This document shows, one piece after another, positions 43,137 to 53,021 of a stretch of 64,000 bases of DNA; the stretch's first letter is position 1; the number at the start of each line of letters is the position of its first letter. Position numbers and translations under genes: made by a program. The notes under the pieces are model-generated. The model had not been told where the DNA came from and searched no databases. It saw only the letters and a list, made by a program, of their open reading frames with translations. Location: contig JBKBSF010000003.1 in assembly GCA_046291875.1 (NCBI GenBank), positions 1 through 64,000 on the forward strand, read 5' to 3'. The DNA comes from SKVR01 sp046291875 (GTDB lineage: Bacteria > Bacteroidota > Bacteroidia > Bacteroidales > UBA7960).

Positions 43137-44563
43137 TGACAATTACCACCAATATCAAAGCCATACGCGACATCATGCGCAAGGATACCGGCGTGGATGG
43201 CGATGCGCAGCGCATCTCACAAATGGTGTGGATGCTTTTTATGAAAATTTTTGCTGATAAGGAAGAAGAATGGGAACTGGTGCTCGACCACTACGAAAGC
43301 CCCATCCCCGAAAAACTCAAATGGCAGAACTGGGCATCCGACGATGAAGGCCTCACCGGCGACCAGCTGATGGACTTTATCAACAACGAACTTTTTCCCA
43401 CCCTCAAGGAGCTGGACATCACCCACAGCCCCCAGGCAAAGATCATCCGGGCTGTGTTTGAAGATACCTACAACTACATGAAGAACGGTACCCTCTTCCG
43501 CCAGGTGATCAATGAGATTGACAAGGTGGACTTCAACAACCAGAAGGAGCGGCACCTGTTCAACGACATCTACGAAACCATTCTCAAGGAACTGCAAAGC
43601 GCCGGAAGTGCCGGTGAATACTATACGCCCCGTGCCGTCACCCAGTTTATGGTGGATATCATCAACCCGCAGCTGGGCGAAACCATCCTGGACCCCGCCT
43701 GCGGCACCGGCGGATTTCTCACCTGCAGCATTGAGCATGTGCGGCAGCAGGTGAAAACAGCACAGGAGCGCGACATCCTGCAAAACTCCATCCGCGGCAT
43801 TGAGAAAAAGCCCCTGCCGCACCTGCTTTGCACCACCAACCTGATGCTTCACGGATTTGACCTGCCCGCCGTGCGACGCGATAATTACCTGAATAAACCC
43901 TATGCCGACTGGGGCAAAAAGGACCATGTGGATATCATCCTTACCAATCCACCCTTTGGCGGAGTAGAAGAAGACGGCACCGAAACCAACTTCCCCGCAA
44001 AATTCCGCACCAAGGAAACCGCCGACCTGTTCCTGGCCCTCATCATGAAACTGCTCAAGGATGGTGGACGTGCGGCCGTGGTACTGCCCGACGGCACGTT
44101 GTTTGGCGAAGGCGTGAAAACCCGCATCAAGCAGGAACTGCTGGAGCGCTGCAACCTGCACACCATCGTGCGCCTGCCCAACGGCGTGTTCAACCCCTAT
44201 ACCGGCATTAAAACCAATTTGCTGTTTTTTGAAAAAGGGACACCCACCAAAGAGATATGGTACTATGAACACCCATACCCCGACGGAGTAAAAAGCTACA
44301 ACAAGGGCAAGCCCATCCATATCAAAGAATTTGATGCCGAAAAAGCCTGGTGGAACCAACGCGAAGAAAACCCATACGCCTGGAAAGTACCCGTGGAAGA
44401 GATCGTAAGCCGTGGCTACAACCTCGACATCAAAAACCCCCATCGCGAAGAAGACAACCTGGCCAGCCCCGAAGAGATCCTGCAGCACTACCGCCACACC
44501 GAAAGCCGCATCCGCAGCATACAGGACGAAATTGTAAACGTACTCACCCAAGCCCTTAAGTAA
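43136..44563 (+). CDS. hsdM: Type I restriction enzyme, M subunit
   Basis: A 475-residue HsdM, an adenine-N6 DNA methyltransferase that works with HsdS. The N-terminal helical domain has DGDAQRISQMVWMLFMKIF (about 21-39). SAM-binding motif I is LDPACGTGGFL (about 184-194) after GEYYTPRAVTQFM. The catalytic motif IV is NPPFG (about 275-279) with the D-I-I-L-T prefix. The C-terminal part contains IVRLPNGVFNPYTGIKTNLLFFEKG in pieces and ends with a helical tail. The ATG overlaps the previous stop by one base; hsdS starts two bases after the stop. Confidence 0.95.
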   Translation: MTITTNIKAIRDIMRKDTGVDGDAQRISQMVWMLFMKIFADKEEEWELVLDHYESPIPEKLKWQNWASDDEGLTGDQLMDFINNELFPTLKELDITHSPQAKIIRAVFEDTYNYMKNGTLFRQVINEIDKVDFNNQKERHLFNDIYETILKELQSAGSAGEYYTPRAVTQFMVDIINPQLGETILDPACGTGGFLTCSIEHVRQQVKTAQERDILQNSIRGIEKKPLPHLLCTTNLMLHGFDLPAVRRDNYLNKPYADWGKKDHVDIILTNPPFGGVEEDGTETNFPAKFRTKETADLFLALIMKLLKDGGRAAVVLPDGTLFGEGVKTRIKQELLERCNLHTIVRLPNGVFNPYTGIKTNLLFFEKGTPTKEIWYYEHPYPDGVKSYNKGKPIHIKEFDAEKAWWNQREENPYAWKVPVEEIVSRGYNLDIKNPHREEDNLASPEEILQHYRHTESRIRSIQDEIVNVLTQALK

Positions 44564-44564
44564 G

Positions 44565-46235
44565 ATGAAGTTACTGGAACTATTTAAGGAGCTGAGCCTG
44601 CACCCCAAAAACGCCGCCGAACTCAAAGCGCTGATCCTGCAACTGGCCGTTCAGGGCAAACTCACCGCTAAATGGCGTGAAGAAAATCCCGATGTGGAAC
44701 CGGCTTCGGAGTTGTTGGGGAGGATTGGAATGGAAAGAAAAGCTTTGATAAAAGAAGGTTTATTGAGGAATGGAAACAGACAATCAAGTGTAACTGAGAA
44801 GGAAAAAACTTTCATAATCCCTTCAAGTTGGATTTGGTGTAGGTTTGGTGAAGTGATTTCTTTGGAAATGGGGCAAAGCCCCGTAGGTACATCATATAAT
44901 GATAAAGGTACAGGAGTTCCCTTAATTAATGGCCCTGTTGAGTTCGGACCTAAACCCTTTGATGAAACCCGGTTGCTAAAATTTACAACAAAACCAACTA
45001 AAATGTGCTCAAAGGGAGATTTGCTTGTTTGTGTTAGAGGAGCAACAACTGGCAGAACTAATATCGCTGGCTTTGATGCATGTATTGGCAGAGGTGTGGC
45101 TGCAATCAAACCTTTTTTTGACAAGCAATACTTGAATTACTTTATGCTAAAATCACGTTACGAATTCTTGGCGAAGGGTACTGGTACAACCTTTCCAAGT
45201 ATAAGCCGTGATGAAATTTTAAATTTTGTTTTTGCTCTTCCCCCACTCAAGGAACAACACGCCATCGTCACCACCGTCAATCAACTCTATGCCGAGGTGG
45301 AGCAGTTGGAGCAACTGACCCAAGATCGCATACAACTTAAACATGATTTTGCCACATCGGCCCTGCAGCGGCTGGTGCAGGCAGATAATATCAACGGCGA
45401 GTGGGCACCGGTGCATCAGCACTTCCACACCTTTTTCAACGAAAAACCCAATGTAAAAAAACTGCGCGAAACCATCCTGCAACTGGCCGTGCAAGGCAAA
45501 CTCACCACCCACTGGCGCAAAGAAAACCCCGGCGTGGAACCCGCCACCGAACTGCTCAAACGCATCACCACCGAAAAACAACAACTCATCAAATCCGGCA
45601 AAATCAAAAAAGAAAAACCACTGCCGCCCATTAAGGATGATGAGATACCCTTTGAACTGCCGGAGGGGTGGGTGTGGTGTAGGTTGGGAGATGCAGTATC
45701 TTATGGCACAAATGATAAAGTTGAGGCAAAGCACGTTCAAAATGATACTTGGGTTTTGGAATTAGAAGATGTTGAAAAAACAACATCAAAACTTTTACAA
45801 AAGGTTAGATTTAGTGAAAGAAGGTTTAAAAGCACCAAATCAGTTTTTCAAACAGGTGATGTTATTTATGGAAAGCTGAGACCTTATTTGGACAAAGTTT
45901 TAATTGCAGACGAAGATGGTGTTTGCACAACTGAAATGATACCGATTAGCAGCTTTGCAGGTTGTTTGCCTGGTTATTTAAGGTGGTATCTAAAATCACC
46001 TGAGTTTATCTTTTATGCAAACAATTCAACTCATGGCATGAACCTACCCAGATTAGGAACAGAAAAAGCATTGTTAGCAGTGTACGCGCTTCCCCCACTC
46101 CAGGAGCAACACGCCATCGTCTCCACCGTCAATACCCTGATGGGTTTATGCGATGCGCTGGAGCAGGAGCTCGGGCAGCAGGAAAGCCGGGTGGAGGAGT
46201 TGATGAGGAGTTGTGTGAGGGAGGTGGTGGGGTAA
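44565..46235 (+). CDS. hsdS: Type I restriction enzyme, S (specificity) subunit
   Basis: A 556-residue HsdS carrying two target-recognition domains. Each starts with the same conserved block (LILQLAVQGKLTAKWR near 25 and TILQLAVQGKLTTHWR near 304), then a WVWCR-type strand, a variable region and the LPPLKEQHAI helix start (about 225) or LPPLQEQHAI (about 509). These spacer helices set the distance between the half-sites. The conserved parts are repeated at the DNA level (44634-44666 with 45474-45506; 45237-45281 with 46089-46133), and the two variable regions are much richer in AT, showing domain exchange. It is the last hsd gene. Confidence 0.93.
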   Translation: MKLLELFKELSLHPKNAAELKALILQLAVQGKLTAKWREENPDVEPASELLGRIGMERKALIKEGLLRNGNRQSSVTEKEKTFIIPSSWIWCRFGEVISLEMGQSPVGTSYNDKGTGVPLINGPVEFGPKPFDETRLLKFTTKPTKMCSKGDLLVCVRGATTGRTNIAGFDACIGRGVAAIKPFFDKQYLNYFMLKSRYEFLAKGTGTTFPSISRDEILNFVFALPPLKEQHAIVTTVNQLYAEVEQLEQLTQDRIQLKHDFATSALQRLVQADNINGEWAPVHQHFHTFFNEKPNVKKLRETILQLAVQGKLTTHWRKENPGVEPATELLKRITTEKQQLIKSGKIKKEKPLPPIKDDEIPFELPEGWVWCRLGDAVSYGTNDKVEAKHVQNDTWVLELEDVEKTTSKLLQKVRFSERRFKSTKSVFQTGDVIYGKLRPYLDKVLIADEDGVCTTEMIPISSFAGCLPGYLRWYLKSPEFIFYANNSTHGMNLPRLGTEKALLAVYALPPLQEQHAIVSTVNTLMGLCDALEQELGQQESRVEELMRSCVREVVG

Positions 46236-46485
46236 GATGAAAGGGATTGGGGTTCCTGAATAAGCCATTCAGTTTGTAAAAAATATTTTTTTGTCCTAAA
46301 CAGATGGTGTTATGTCTTTTTTATATATTTGAAAAATCATTGGGTGTTAATCTATTTTATCGTATAGTATGACTAGGCTAACCAGTATCCTTTTAAATTG
46401 AAATGGGTGGGTATGAGTTTTCCATTTCAATATAAGGTGCAACCAAGAAAAAATTATGAACTATTAAATACATAACGAATGTGAT

Positions 46486-48405
46486 ATGTATATCCACAGA
46501 TTAAGAATTTGGAACTTTAGAAAGGTTGGAACCTTTGATAATAGTCTGGCTGTTAATACTGACAAGCCTGGTGTAGATATATATTTCAAAAAGGGTTTAA
46601 ATGTGCTGATAGGGGAAAACGATTCAGGGAAAACAGCAGTGGTAGATGCCATAAGGTTTGTTTTAGGCACAAGAACCTTTGAAAACCAAAGAATTGGGTT
46701 AGATGATTTTCATTATTATGATGACAAACAGGCTACGGAGTTAAGAATTGAATGTACTTTCAGGGGTTTAAATTTATTTCAGGCCGGCCAACTCATGGAA
46801 TGGGCGTATCTGCAAGATGAAAAATGTGCTTACGAATTAAGAGTATGGCTTACAGCCTTAAGAAAAGATAACAAAGTAGTCCAGAACATAAAAGCCGGTG
46901 TTGATGATGAAGGCAGTTTTATGGAGGGAAACGCCCGGGATTTATTAAGGGTAACCTACCTGAAACCGTTACGCGATGCAAGCACAGAGTTATCGCCCGG
47001 CTATCGCTCACGTTTGGCGCAAATACTTTTATCAAACAAAGTTTTTGACAAAGAAATAGATGATGATGGCAAAGAAAAGCCACATCCTTTAGAAGTTCTA
47101 GTAGGTGATGCAAATGAAGATGTCAAAGGGTTTTTCTCAAAAAAAAGTAATGAAGAGTCACTTGGAGGGAAAGAAATCCTGGATGTGCTTTCCAGACATT
47201 TATCTCAATTCCTTCATATTAAAGACCAACGGACTCCATATTTTGATATCTCCGGCTCTAAACTACCCAGTATCCTAAGAAAATTAGGATTGTTACTCGA
47301 AGATCGTGAATCTGGCCTGGGTACACTGAATAAGCTTTTTATGGCTGCAGAATTACTGCAACTTGAAACTGAAAATGGTTTAAAACTGGCACTCATTGAA
47401 GAACTTGAGGCCCATCTTCACCCCCAGGCGCAATTACGAGTGATCAAATCTTTGGAAGAACTTGGACATGAAACACAGTTTATTTTAACAACACATAGTA
47501 CAACTCTGGGCTCCAGTATTCCATTGGAAAATCTGACTCTTTGTTATGGAGATACGCAAACACAGTTATTTTCTCTTAATAAAGGCATGACAAGCTTGGA
47601 AGCAGATGATTATCATTTTCTTTCAAGGTTTCTGGATGCAACCAAAGCCAACCTTTTCTTCGCAAGAGGAGTAATTTTTGTTGAGGGCGATGCAGAGAAT
47701 ATTCTGCTACCCGCTATTGCCGAATTGATTGACAGGCCATTGCACAGATATGGCGTTTCCATAGTTAATGTTCAAAGTAAAGCATTTTTGCGATATGTAA
47801 AAGTTTTCAGAAGAGCCGATAGCTCAGGTACCTTGCCCATTAAAGTAGCGGTTATCACTGATCTTGATATAGAGCAGGAAAAAGATGAAAGTGGCAACAT
47901 TATTTCCAAAAAACGAAATGACGAAATTCCGGATATTGCTGAAGAAAGAGAAAAGCTTGTCAACGAGTTTAACAACGAAGATGGGCATATCAAGGTTTTT
48001 CCTTCACCATTATGGACATTAGAGTATGATTTGGCAAATTCTGAATTGGCGAAATATCTAAATCAGTCAACTTTAATTGCCCAGCTTCTTAAATCGAGAT
48101 CAAAGAATAAAGATTTTCAATGGATTTCAGATGAAGAAAAAACGAAAAGAATAGAAAAAGCTGATAAGTTAATGAGTGAGACCTGGAAAAGTCTTAACCA
48201 GCCACAAATTGCCTTTAAAATATATAGCAGATTAAAGGAGAATAAAGCATCCAAAACGGTTAATGCTCAATGGCTTGCCAGCTTACTGCTGGAAAATGAA
48301 GCAGAAACCAGGGCGCTAATCCTTGACGCACCTGTAGTTAAATACATCCGTGATGCAATTTATCATGTTACAGAGCCATATATCGCAGAAGATGGAGATA
48401 ACTGA
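46486..48405 (+). CDS. gajA: Gabija-like GajA: OLD-family ATPase/TOPRIM nuclease
   Basis: A 639-residue OLD-family protein. The ATPase starts at residue 1 (MYIHRLRIWNFRKVG), with Walker A GENDSGKT at 43-50. The C-terminal ATPase part has ALIEELEAHLHPQAQ (Walker B, about 302-316) and LTTHSTTLGS. The TOPRIM domain follows, with FVEGDAEN (about 401-408) and ITDLDIE (about 459-465). GajA of Gabija is a nucleotide-sensitive DNA-nicking enzyme that acts against phage; that function is inferred here from domain layout and partner. The next gene, a UvrD-like helicase, overlaps it by 14 bases. It is AT-rich compared with hsdM. Confidence 0.8.
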   Translation: MYIHRLRIWNFRKVGTFDNSLAVNTDKPGVDIYFKKGLNVLIGENDSGKTAVVDAIRFVLGTRTFENQRIGLDDFHYYDDKQATELRIECTFRGLNLFQAGQLMEWAYLQDEKCAYELRVWLTALRKDNKVVQNIKAGVDDEGSFMEGNARDLLRVTYLKPLRDASTELSPGYRSRLAQILLSNKVFDKEIDDDGKEKPHPLEVLVGDANEDVKGFFSKKSNEESLGGKEILDVLSRHLSQFLHIKDQRTPYFDISGSKLPSILRKLGLLLEDRESGLGTLNKLFMAAELLQLETENGLKLALIEELEAHLHPQAQLRVIKSLEELGHETQFILTTHSTTLGSSIPLENLTLCYGDTQTQLFSLNKGMTSLEADDYHFLSRFLDATKANLFFARGVIFVEGDAENILLPAIAELIDRPLHRYGVSIVNVQSKAFLRYVKVFRRADSSGTLPIKVAVITDLDIEQEKDESGNIISKKRNDEIPDIAEEREKLVNEFNNEDGHIKVFPSPLWTLEYDLANSELAKYLNQSTLIAQLLKSRSKNKDFQWISDEEKTKRIEKADKLMSETWKSLNQPQIAFKIYSRLKENKASKTVNAQWLASLLLENEAETRALILDAPVVKYIRDAIYHVTEPYIAEDGDN

Positions 48406-50371
48406 TAGAGACATAGAACGAGTTGGCCAACTCCTTTTCAATGATAGAACTGCATTCAAGGACGAAAAGGGAGAACGATATGAATTTATAAAATGCATTG
48501 ATCGCTCTGTAGATGTTCATGCCTGTCCTGGAAGTGGTAAAACCACAAGCCTGATCGCTAAGATGTATTTACTTTCTGAAAAAATGCCTTTCCTCGATGG
48601 GCGAGGCATTTGCGTATTAACACATACCAACGTTGCAATTGATACCATAAAAAAGAAATTGGGTGGTCTTGGCGACAAACTCTTTCGCCACCCCAATTTT
48701 TTCGGAACCTTCCAATCTTTTGTGGATCGGTTTCTGGCTATTCCATGCTATGCATACATTGCAGGTTACAGACCCAAAATGATTGATACAGAAATGCAAA
48801 GAAGGAAAATGGAAACAACTTATTGGTTGAAAGGTATAGAAAGACATACTCTAAACCAGTTGAGGTTTTACGACAAAGCGAATTTACAATACCCATTCTT
48901 TGGCCATTACTCATTTATTGAAGAAAATGATGAGGAATATCTAATTCGTTCGAAATCAGGAAAAAGACTCAACCTTGTAAAACCTAAAGCAAAGAAAGAT
49001 TGGACTGAAATAGAAAAGAAGGCGATTATTGCCGCAGCAATTGGCCTAAAAGTAAAAGTACTTTTTGATGACAGGGTTTTAAGTTTTGATGATGCATATA
49101 ATTTTGGTTTCATTGAAATAGATGAAAACCCCATAATAAAGCATGTCTTTAGCAAAAGATTTCGGTTCGTTTTTATTGACGAAATGCAAGACACATATTT
49201 TCATCAATCGAAAGTCATTGATAAGCTGTTTAGTGAGGATGTAATTATTCAACGTATAGGAGATTTAAATCAATCTATATTGGGCGACAATGAATCAGAA
49301 ACCAACTGGCAAAAAGAAGAAGATTATTTGGAAATTTCCGGCTCAAGAAGGTTTTCACAGCCAATAGCCAATATTCTGAGATCTGTGGCATTTGAACCGC
49401 AAAGCAATCTGACAGGCAAGAATTCTTCAGATGCTCCACCCCCATATATAATACCCTATGATGAAGGCAATGAAAATTTGGTATTAGATGATTTTGCAAA
49501 ATTAATCAGAGATAATAATCTGGATACCAAGGCCATTGAAACCGGAAATCCAAATAAGGCAGTAGGTTGGATAGGAAAAGAAAAGGAAGGCCTGACTATC
49601 GGAAGTTATTTTGATGGTTACAGTAAAAAAATGTCTGATCCCCGTAACTTCCCTAATTTTATTACCATTTTGGCTTGCTCAATTGATATTTCACCCAAAG
49701 AATTCAGAAACAGATTGTTAACCGCCATATTGGACATTTTGCATATTGAAGGGATTAGACAACCCAAAGTAAACAGACATTTCACCAAATCCTCATTCTT
49801 TGAATTTTTAGACACTCAGTTCCCACACCTGAAAACAAAATTTGAAACCAGAATGGCGTGGTTTCACATGATGGTTAGCAAAAAACCAGAAAAGCTTGAA
49901 CAAATCCATCAGAAGGTCTGCAAATTTTTAAGTGGATTTATTAATGAAGTATTTAACACTGAGCTAAAAAAAGACGGCAAAAGATTTCTTGAAGATAACG
50001 AAGTTGAAAATGTTGAACTAATACCGGGTACCACTCCTAATGTGTTTTACTCAGAAAACCCTGAATTGAAACACATTCCCATTCATGTTGGAACTGTCCA
50101 TTCAGTTAAGGGCGAAACCCACACAGCAACGTTATACCTGGAGACTTATTATCATGGAAAAATCTGTGGAGAGCAACTAATTGATCAGTTAAAGGGAGTT
50201 CCTTTTGTTAATAATGGAAAACAGAAAAGAAAATCCCAATGCATTAAAGTTGCTCATGTGGGTTTGTCACGGCCTACAGATTTGCTTTGTTTTGCTATGA
50301 ATAAAAAACTGGTTGATGAGCATCAAGAAAGTTTGAGGGCAAATGGGTGGGAAATCTTTGAAGGGGTTTAG
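48392..50371 (+). CDS. gajB: Gabija-like GajB: UvrD-type helicase
   Basis: A 659-residue superfamily 1 helicase. Walker A ACPGSGKTT lies at residues 44-52, then LTHTNVAIDTI (motif Ia). Walker B is VFIDEMQDTYFHQS (about 258-271), followed by QRIGDLNQSI (motif III) and SRRFSQPIA (motif IV). Late motifs HVGTVHSVKGETHTATLYLE (V, about 568-587) and VGLSRPTDLLCFA (VI) close the fold. ATG 48392 is selected because the upstream frame overlaps GajA by more without family similarity. GajB normally joins GajA to form the Gabija complex. It is somewhat longer than typical GajB, with an insertion in the middle third. Confidence 0.8.
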   Translation: MEITDRDIERVGQLLFNDRTAFKDEKGERYEFIKCIDRSVDVHACPGSGKTTSLIAKMYLLSEKMPFLDGRGICVLTHTNVAIDTIKKKLGGLGDKLFRHPNFFGTFQSFVDRFLAIPCYAYIAGYRPKMIDTEMQRRKMETTYWLKGIERHTLNQLRFYDKANLQYPFFGHYSFIEENDEEYLIRSKSGKRLNLVKPKAKKDWTEIEKKAIIAAAIGLKVKVLFDDRVLSFDDAYNFGFIEIDENPIIKHVFSKRFRFVFIDEMQDTYFHQSKVIDKLFSEDVIIQRIGDLNQSILGDNESETNWQKEEDYLEISGSRRFSQPIANILRSVAFEPQSNLTGKNSSDAPPPYIIPYDEGNENLVLDDFAKLIRDNNLDTKAIETGNPNKAVGWIGKEKEGLTIGSYFDGYSKKMSDPRNFPNFITILACSIDISPKEFRNRLLTAILDILHIEGIRQPKVNRHFTKSSFFEFLDTQFPHLKTKFETRMAWFHMMVSKKPEKLEQIHQKVCKFLSGFINEVFNTELKKDGKRFLEDNEVENVELIPGTTPNVFYSENPELKHIPIHVGTVHSVKGETHTATLYLETYYHGKICGEQLIDQLKGVPFVNNGKQKRKSQCIKVAHVGLSRPTDLLCFAMNKKLVDEHQESLRANGWEIFEGV

Positions 50372-50930
50372 TTTAATTTAAAGAATAGTGTTTCAATATA
50401 GGTATCCTTGAAATTGCAAATTTAATGCTAATTAAAAAGTTACCTCACAACATAGCTCCTTTGCAATTATTAACAGCCAACCCTAGTCCAAAAACAGGAA
50501 AAGAGCTCGCCTTTTTGGCAGCAATAACTTTGCCGGCATAAAAACTAAAACGGCAATGAACAAATTTGAAATATATTTCAATCCGCTAACAAACAGGAAG
50601 AACGCCTAGTTGATAATAGCGTGTGCGGTGAATTTTCCGGATTGTGCAGTTTTCAAGAGCAGCGAGATTGTAAAAAGTTGAAGTATTATGTTAGTTTCGC
50701 ACTTCGAATTGCCAAATGGCGGCATACTTTTAACCGATGTTCAAAAGAGGTGATATTGCTAAAGGCTTAAAGTAGAATGGTTGACTTTGGCTTTTTTAAA
50801 AGTTGTGTAGTAAAAATTAAGGCCAGAAAATATTGATTATTTTTGTTGAATATTCACGAATGCCGGCAATTGCCTGACAAGGCAATCCGTTTCCGAGATA
50901 AAAGACGGGAATCCGCCCCTAAAACTCATT
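50372..50930. other. Gene-free, possibly decayed stretch
   Basis: No gene over 25 residues is credible. It is AT-rich with frequent stops. A short frame near 50689 (MLVSHFELPNGGILLTDVQKR) and one at 50556 could be remnants. An ATTGCC/GGCAAT hairpin lies near 50870. Confidence 0.45.
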
Positions 50931-52064
50931 ATGCCTGCTGCTGTTACCATAGAACCCAAAATGCTCACCTGGGCCATTACCCGGGCCGGTCGTGATGTGG
51001 AAAGTTTCATTGCCGAAGAACCCAGGGTTCAGCATTGGCTCGACGGAAGCAAACAGCCCACACTGCGCCAGCTGGAAGAGTTCTCCAAAAAAGTACATGT
51101 ACCTTTTGGGTACTTGTTTCTTGATTCTCCGCCAAAGGAGAGCTTACTCATTCCCTTTTTTAGGAGTGAAACGGGAAGGGTGAAAAATGTCCACATCAAC
51201 GTATACGACACCATACTCCTGATGCAAAACCGCCAGACCTGGCTGAAGGAGTATCTGGCTGAAAATGATTTTCCAAATCTGCCATTTGTAGGACGCTTCC
51301 GCAGCAACAATAATATAGAAGATGTAGCTGCTGACATAAGGCAGGTTTTGGGTCTTACTGGCGAGTGGGCCTCTGCCATGCCCAACTGGGAGAAAGCCCT
51401 GAGTCACCTGGCTGAAAAAATTGAAGAACAGGGTATTGTCATAGTATTCAATGGAGTTGTTGAAAACAACAACTATCGGAAAATTCCTGTTTCCGATTGC
51501 AGGGGATTTGTAATGGTTGATCCTCTGGCCCCTTTTATGTTTATCAACAACGCAGATGCAAAGGCTGCACAAATGTTTACCATTGCGCATGAACTGGCTC
51601 ATATCTGGATAGGGCAAAGTGCAGGCTTTGATTTTCGGAATATGCAGGCTGCACCGGATCCAATTGAACAGTTTTGCGACAAGGTAGCCGCTGAATTGCT
51701 GGTCCCGGAAAGCCACTTCACCAGAGTATGGCAACAAACCCCCGATATCAGCAAATGCTCCCGTCATTTCAAAGTCAGTGAAATTGTGATTGCACGAAGG
51801 GCTCTGGATACCGGAAAGTTAACCAGAGATGAATTCTTTGATTTTTACAGGAATTATATGGCTAGGTGGCAGAGCAGTAAAGGAAACCGCCCCTCTGGAG
51901 GAGACTTCTATGTCAATACGCGAAAAAGGCTGAGTATGCCTTTTGCAGCGCATGTGAATAATGCACTGAAATCCGGTCAGCTCTTGCATCGTGATGCCTA
52001 TAAACTTACAGGTCTTAAAGGGGATACTTTTCAAACTTTTTTTGAAAACCAATTTGTCCGCTGA
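50931..52064 (+). CDS. ImmA/IrrE-family metalloprotease with N-terminal XRE-like region
   Basis: A 377-residue protein. Residues about 10-70 resemble an XRE helix-turn-helix (LTWAITRAGRDVESFIAEEP, LDGSKQPTLRQLEEFSKKVHVPFGYLF). The ImmA/IrrE protease domain covers about 140-300, with the zinc motif HELAH at 220-224 and a following EQFCDKVAAELLVP helix that holds the third ligand. In known cases such proteases cut repressors or antitoxins. The stop overlaps the start of the DUF4411 gene (ATGA), so the two are translationally coupled as a module, a recurring pair in bacterial genomes that resembles a toxin-antitoxin system. The regulatory target is unknown. Confidence 0.85.
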   Translation: MPAAVTIEPKMLTWAITRAGRDVESFIAEEPRVQHWLDGSKQPTLRQLEEFSKKVHVPFGYLFLDSPPKESLLIPFFRSETGRVKNVHINVYDTILLMQNRQTWLKEYLAENDFPNLPFVGRFRSNNNIEDVAADIRQVLGLTGEWASAMPNWEKALSHLAEKIEEQGIVIVFNGVVENNNYRKIPVSDCRGFVMVDPLAPFMFINNADAKAAQMFTIAHELAHIWIGQSAGFDFRNMQAAPDPIEQFCDKVAAELLVPESHFTRVWQQTPDISKCSRHFKVSEIVIARRALDTGKLTRDEFFDFYRNYMARWQSSKGNRPSGGDFYVNTRKRLSMPFAAHVNNALKSGQLLHRDAYKLTGLKGDTFQTFFENQFVR

Positions 52065-52564
52065 TGGTAATTTATGTTCTGGATAGCAACTTCTATATAC
52101 AAGCCCATCGGGTAACATACCCGTTGGATGTTGCCGAAAGCTTCTGGAACAAAGTAAAGCAACTGGCGTGGGAGCAGAAAATCGTGAGCATTGATAAGGT
52201 TAAGGATGAAATCTACCATGGCAATGACGCTTTGAAGGATTGGTGTACGGAACATCTGCCCGTGGATTTTTTTCGTAACACCATAGAAGTCATGGATGCT
52301 TATGCAAGGGTATGTGCCTGGGCTGCGTCTATGAGCCATCATTACACCCAGGCGGCACTAAATGAATTTCTAAATGCTGAAGAGGCAGATGCATTTCTGG
52401 TGGCATTTGCCCTTAAACAGCCCGATACCAGAATTCTGGTAACACAGGAAATAAGTCAACCGGAACGAAAAAGTAAGATAAAGATTCCCGATGCATGTAT
52501 TGGTCTCAACCTACGGTATGTTGATACCATTACAATGTTCAGAGAACTGGGGGAGAGGTTTTAA
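52064..52564 (+). CDS. DUF4411 PIN-like protein, predicted toxin
   Basis: A 166-residue protein with the DUF4411 pattern: YVLDSNFYIQAHR at the start with the first acidic residue of a PIN-like fold (Asp7), IDKVKDEI near 42-49, LNAEEADAFLVAFAL (about 105-119, two or three acidic residues), and VTQE near 127. PIN-like proteins are often Mg-dependent RNases that serve as toxins. The gene overlaps the ImmA/IrrE gene by one base, which may encode its control partner. This reading rests on family knowledge, with no direct evidence of toxicity. Confidence 0.75.
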   Translation: MVIYVLDSNFYIQAHRVTYPLDVAESFWNKVKQLAWEQKIVSIDKVKDEIYHGNDALKDWCTEHLPVDFFRNTIEVMDAYARVCAWAASMSHHYTQAALNEFLNAEEADAFLVAFALKQPDTRILVTQEISQPERKSKIKIPDACIGLNLRYVDTITMFRELGERF

Positions 52565-52689
52565 TGATAGCGCATATATCAAATACTCCGTAAATCAAAA
52601 CAACCTCACACATGGAAGTTTACCGCAATTTTGTCCAAATCACGGAAGTTGCCGTACATTCTCTGGTCTCTCCAACCTTCTTCAACAGA

Positions 52690-52730
52690 ATAAAAAAACA
52701 AAGCCCGTCATCCTTTCGGCTGACGGGCTT
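52690..52730 (-). terminator. Terminator downstream of the initiator tRNA
   Basis: AAGCCCGTCA pairs with TGACGGGCTT (52701-52730). Read on the minus strand, it is followed by a T run (A run at 52692-52698 on the plus strand), eight bases beyond the tRNA 3' end. Confidence 0.8.
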
Positions 52731-52737
52731 GTTGTAG

Positions 52738-52809
<72 letters not shown>

Positions 52810-52921
52810 ATGTATCTTGAAAGCGTATTGCTTATTTTTCTTTGTAAGAACTCACAATCTTCAGGGGGTTCCTCCCTCAATTGCAGGTGCAAAGTTACAC
52901 CTTTTTTCTTTACACACAAAC

Positions 52922-52956
52922 ATTGCCCGGAATTTTTAATAAAAATCGTAATTTTG
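52922..52956 (+). promoter_or_regulatory. Bacteroidota-type promoter of era
   Basis: TAATTTTG (52949-52956) matches the -7 consensus TAnnTTTG, and TTG at 52923-52925 lies 26 bases upstream, at the spacing expected for the -33 element. The start codon of era is 66 bases downstream. Confidence 0.5.
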
Positions 52957-53021
52957 CAGTCCTTCTTTTCTCAGAAGCTTCTTTTTCAGCATTTTTGCTT
53001 ACTTCAAAAAATACTATTATC

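Noticed and set aside
43217..44626. Long minus-strand open frame opposite hsdM
   Set aside because: The plus strand carries all methyltransferase motifs; the antisense frame has none.
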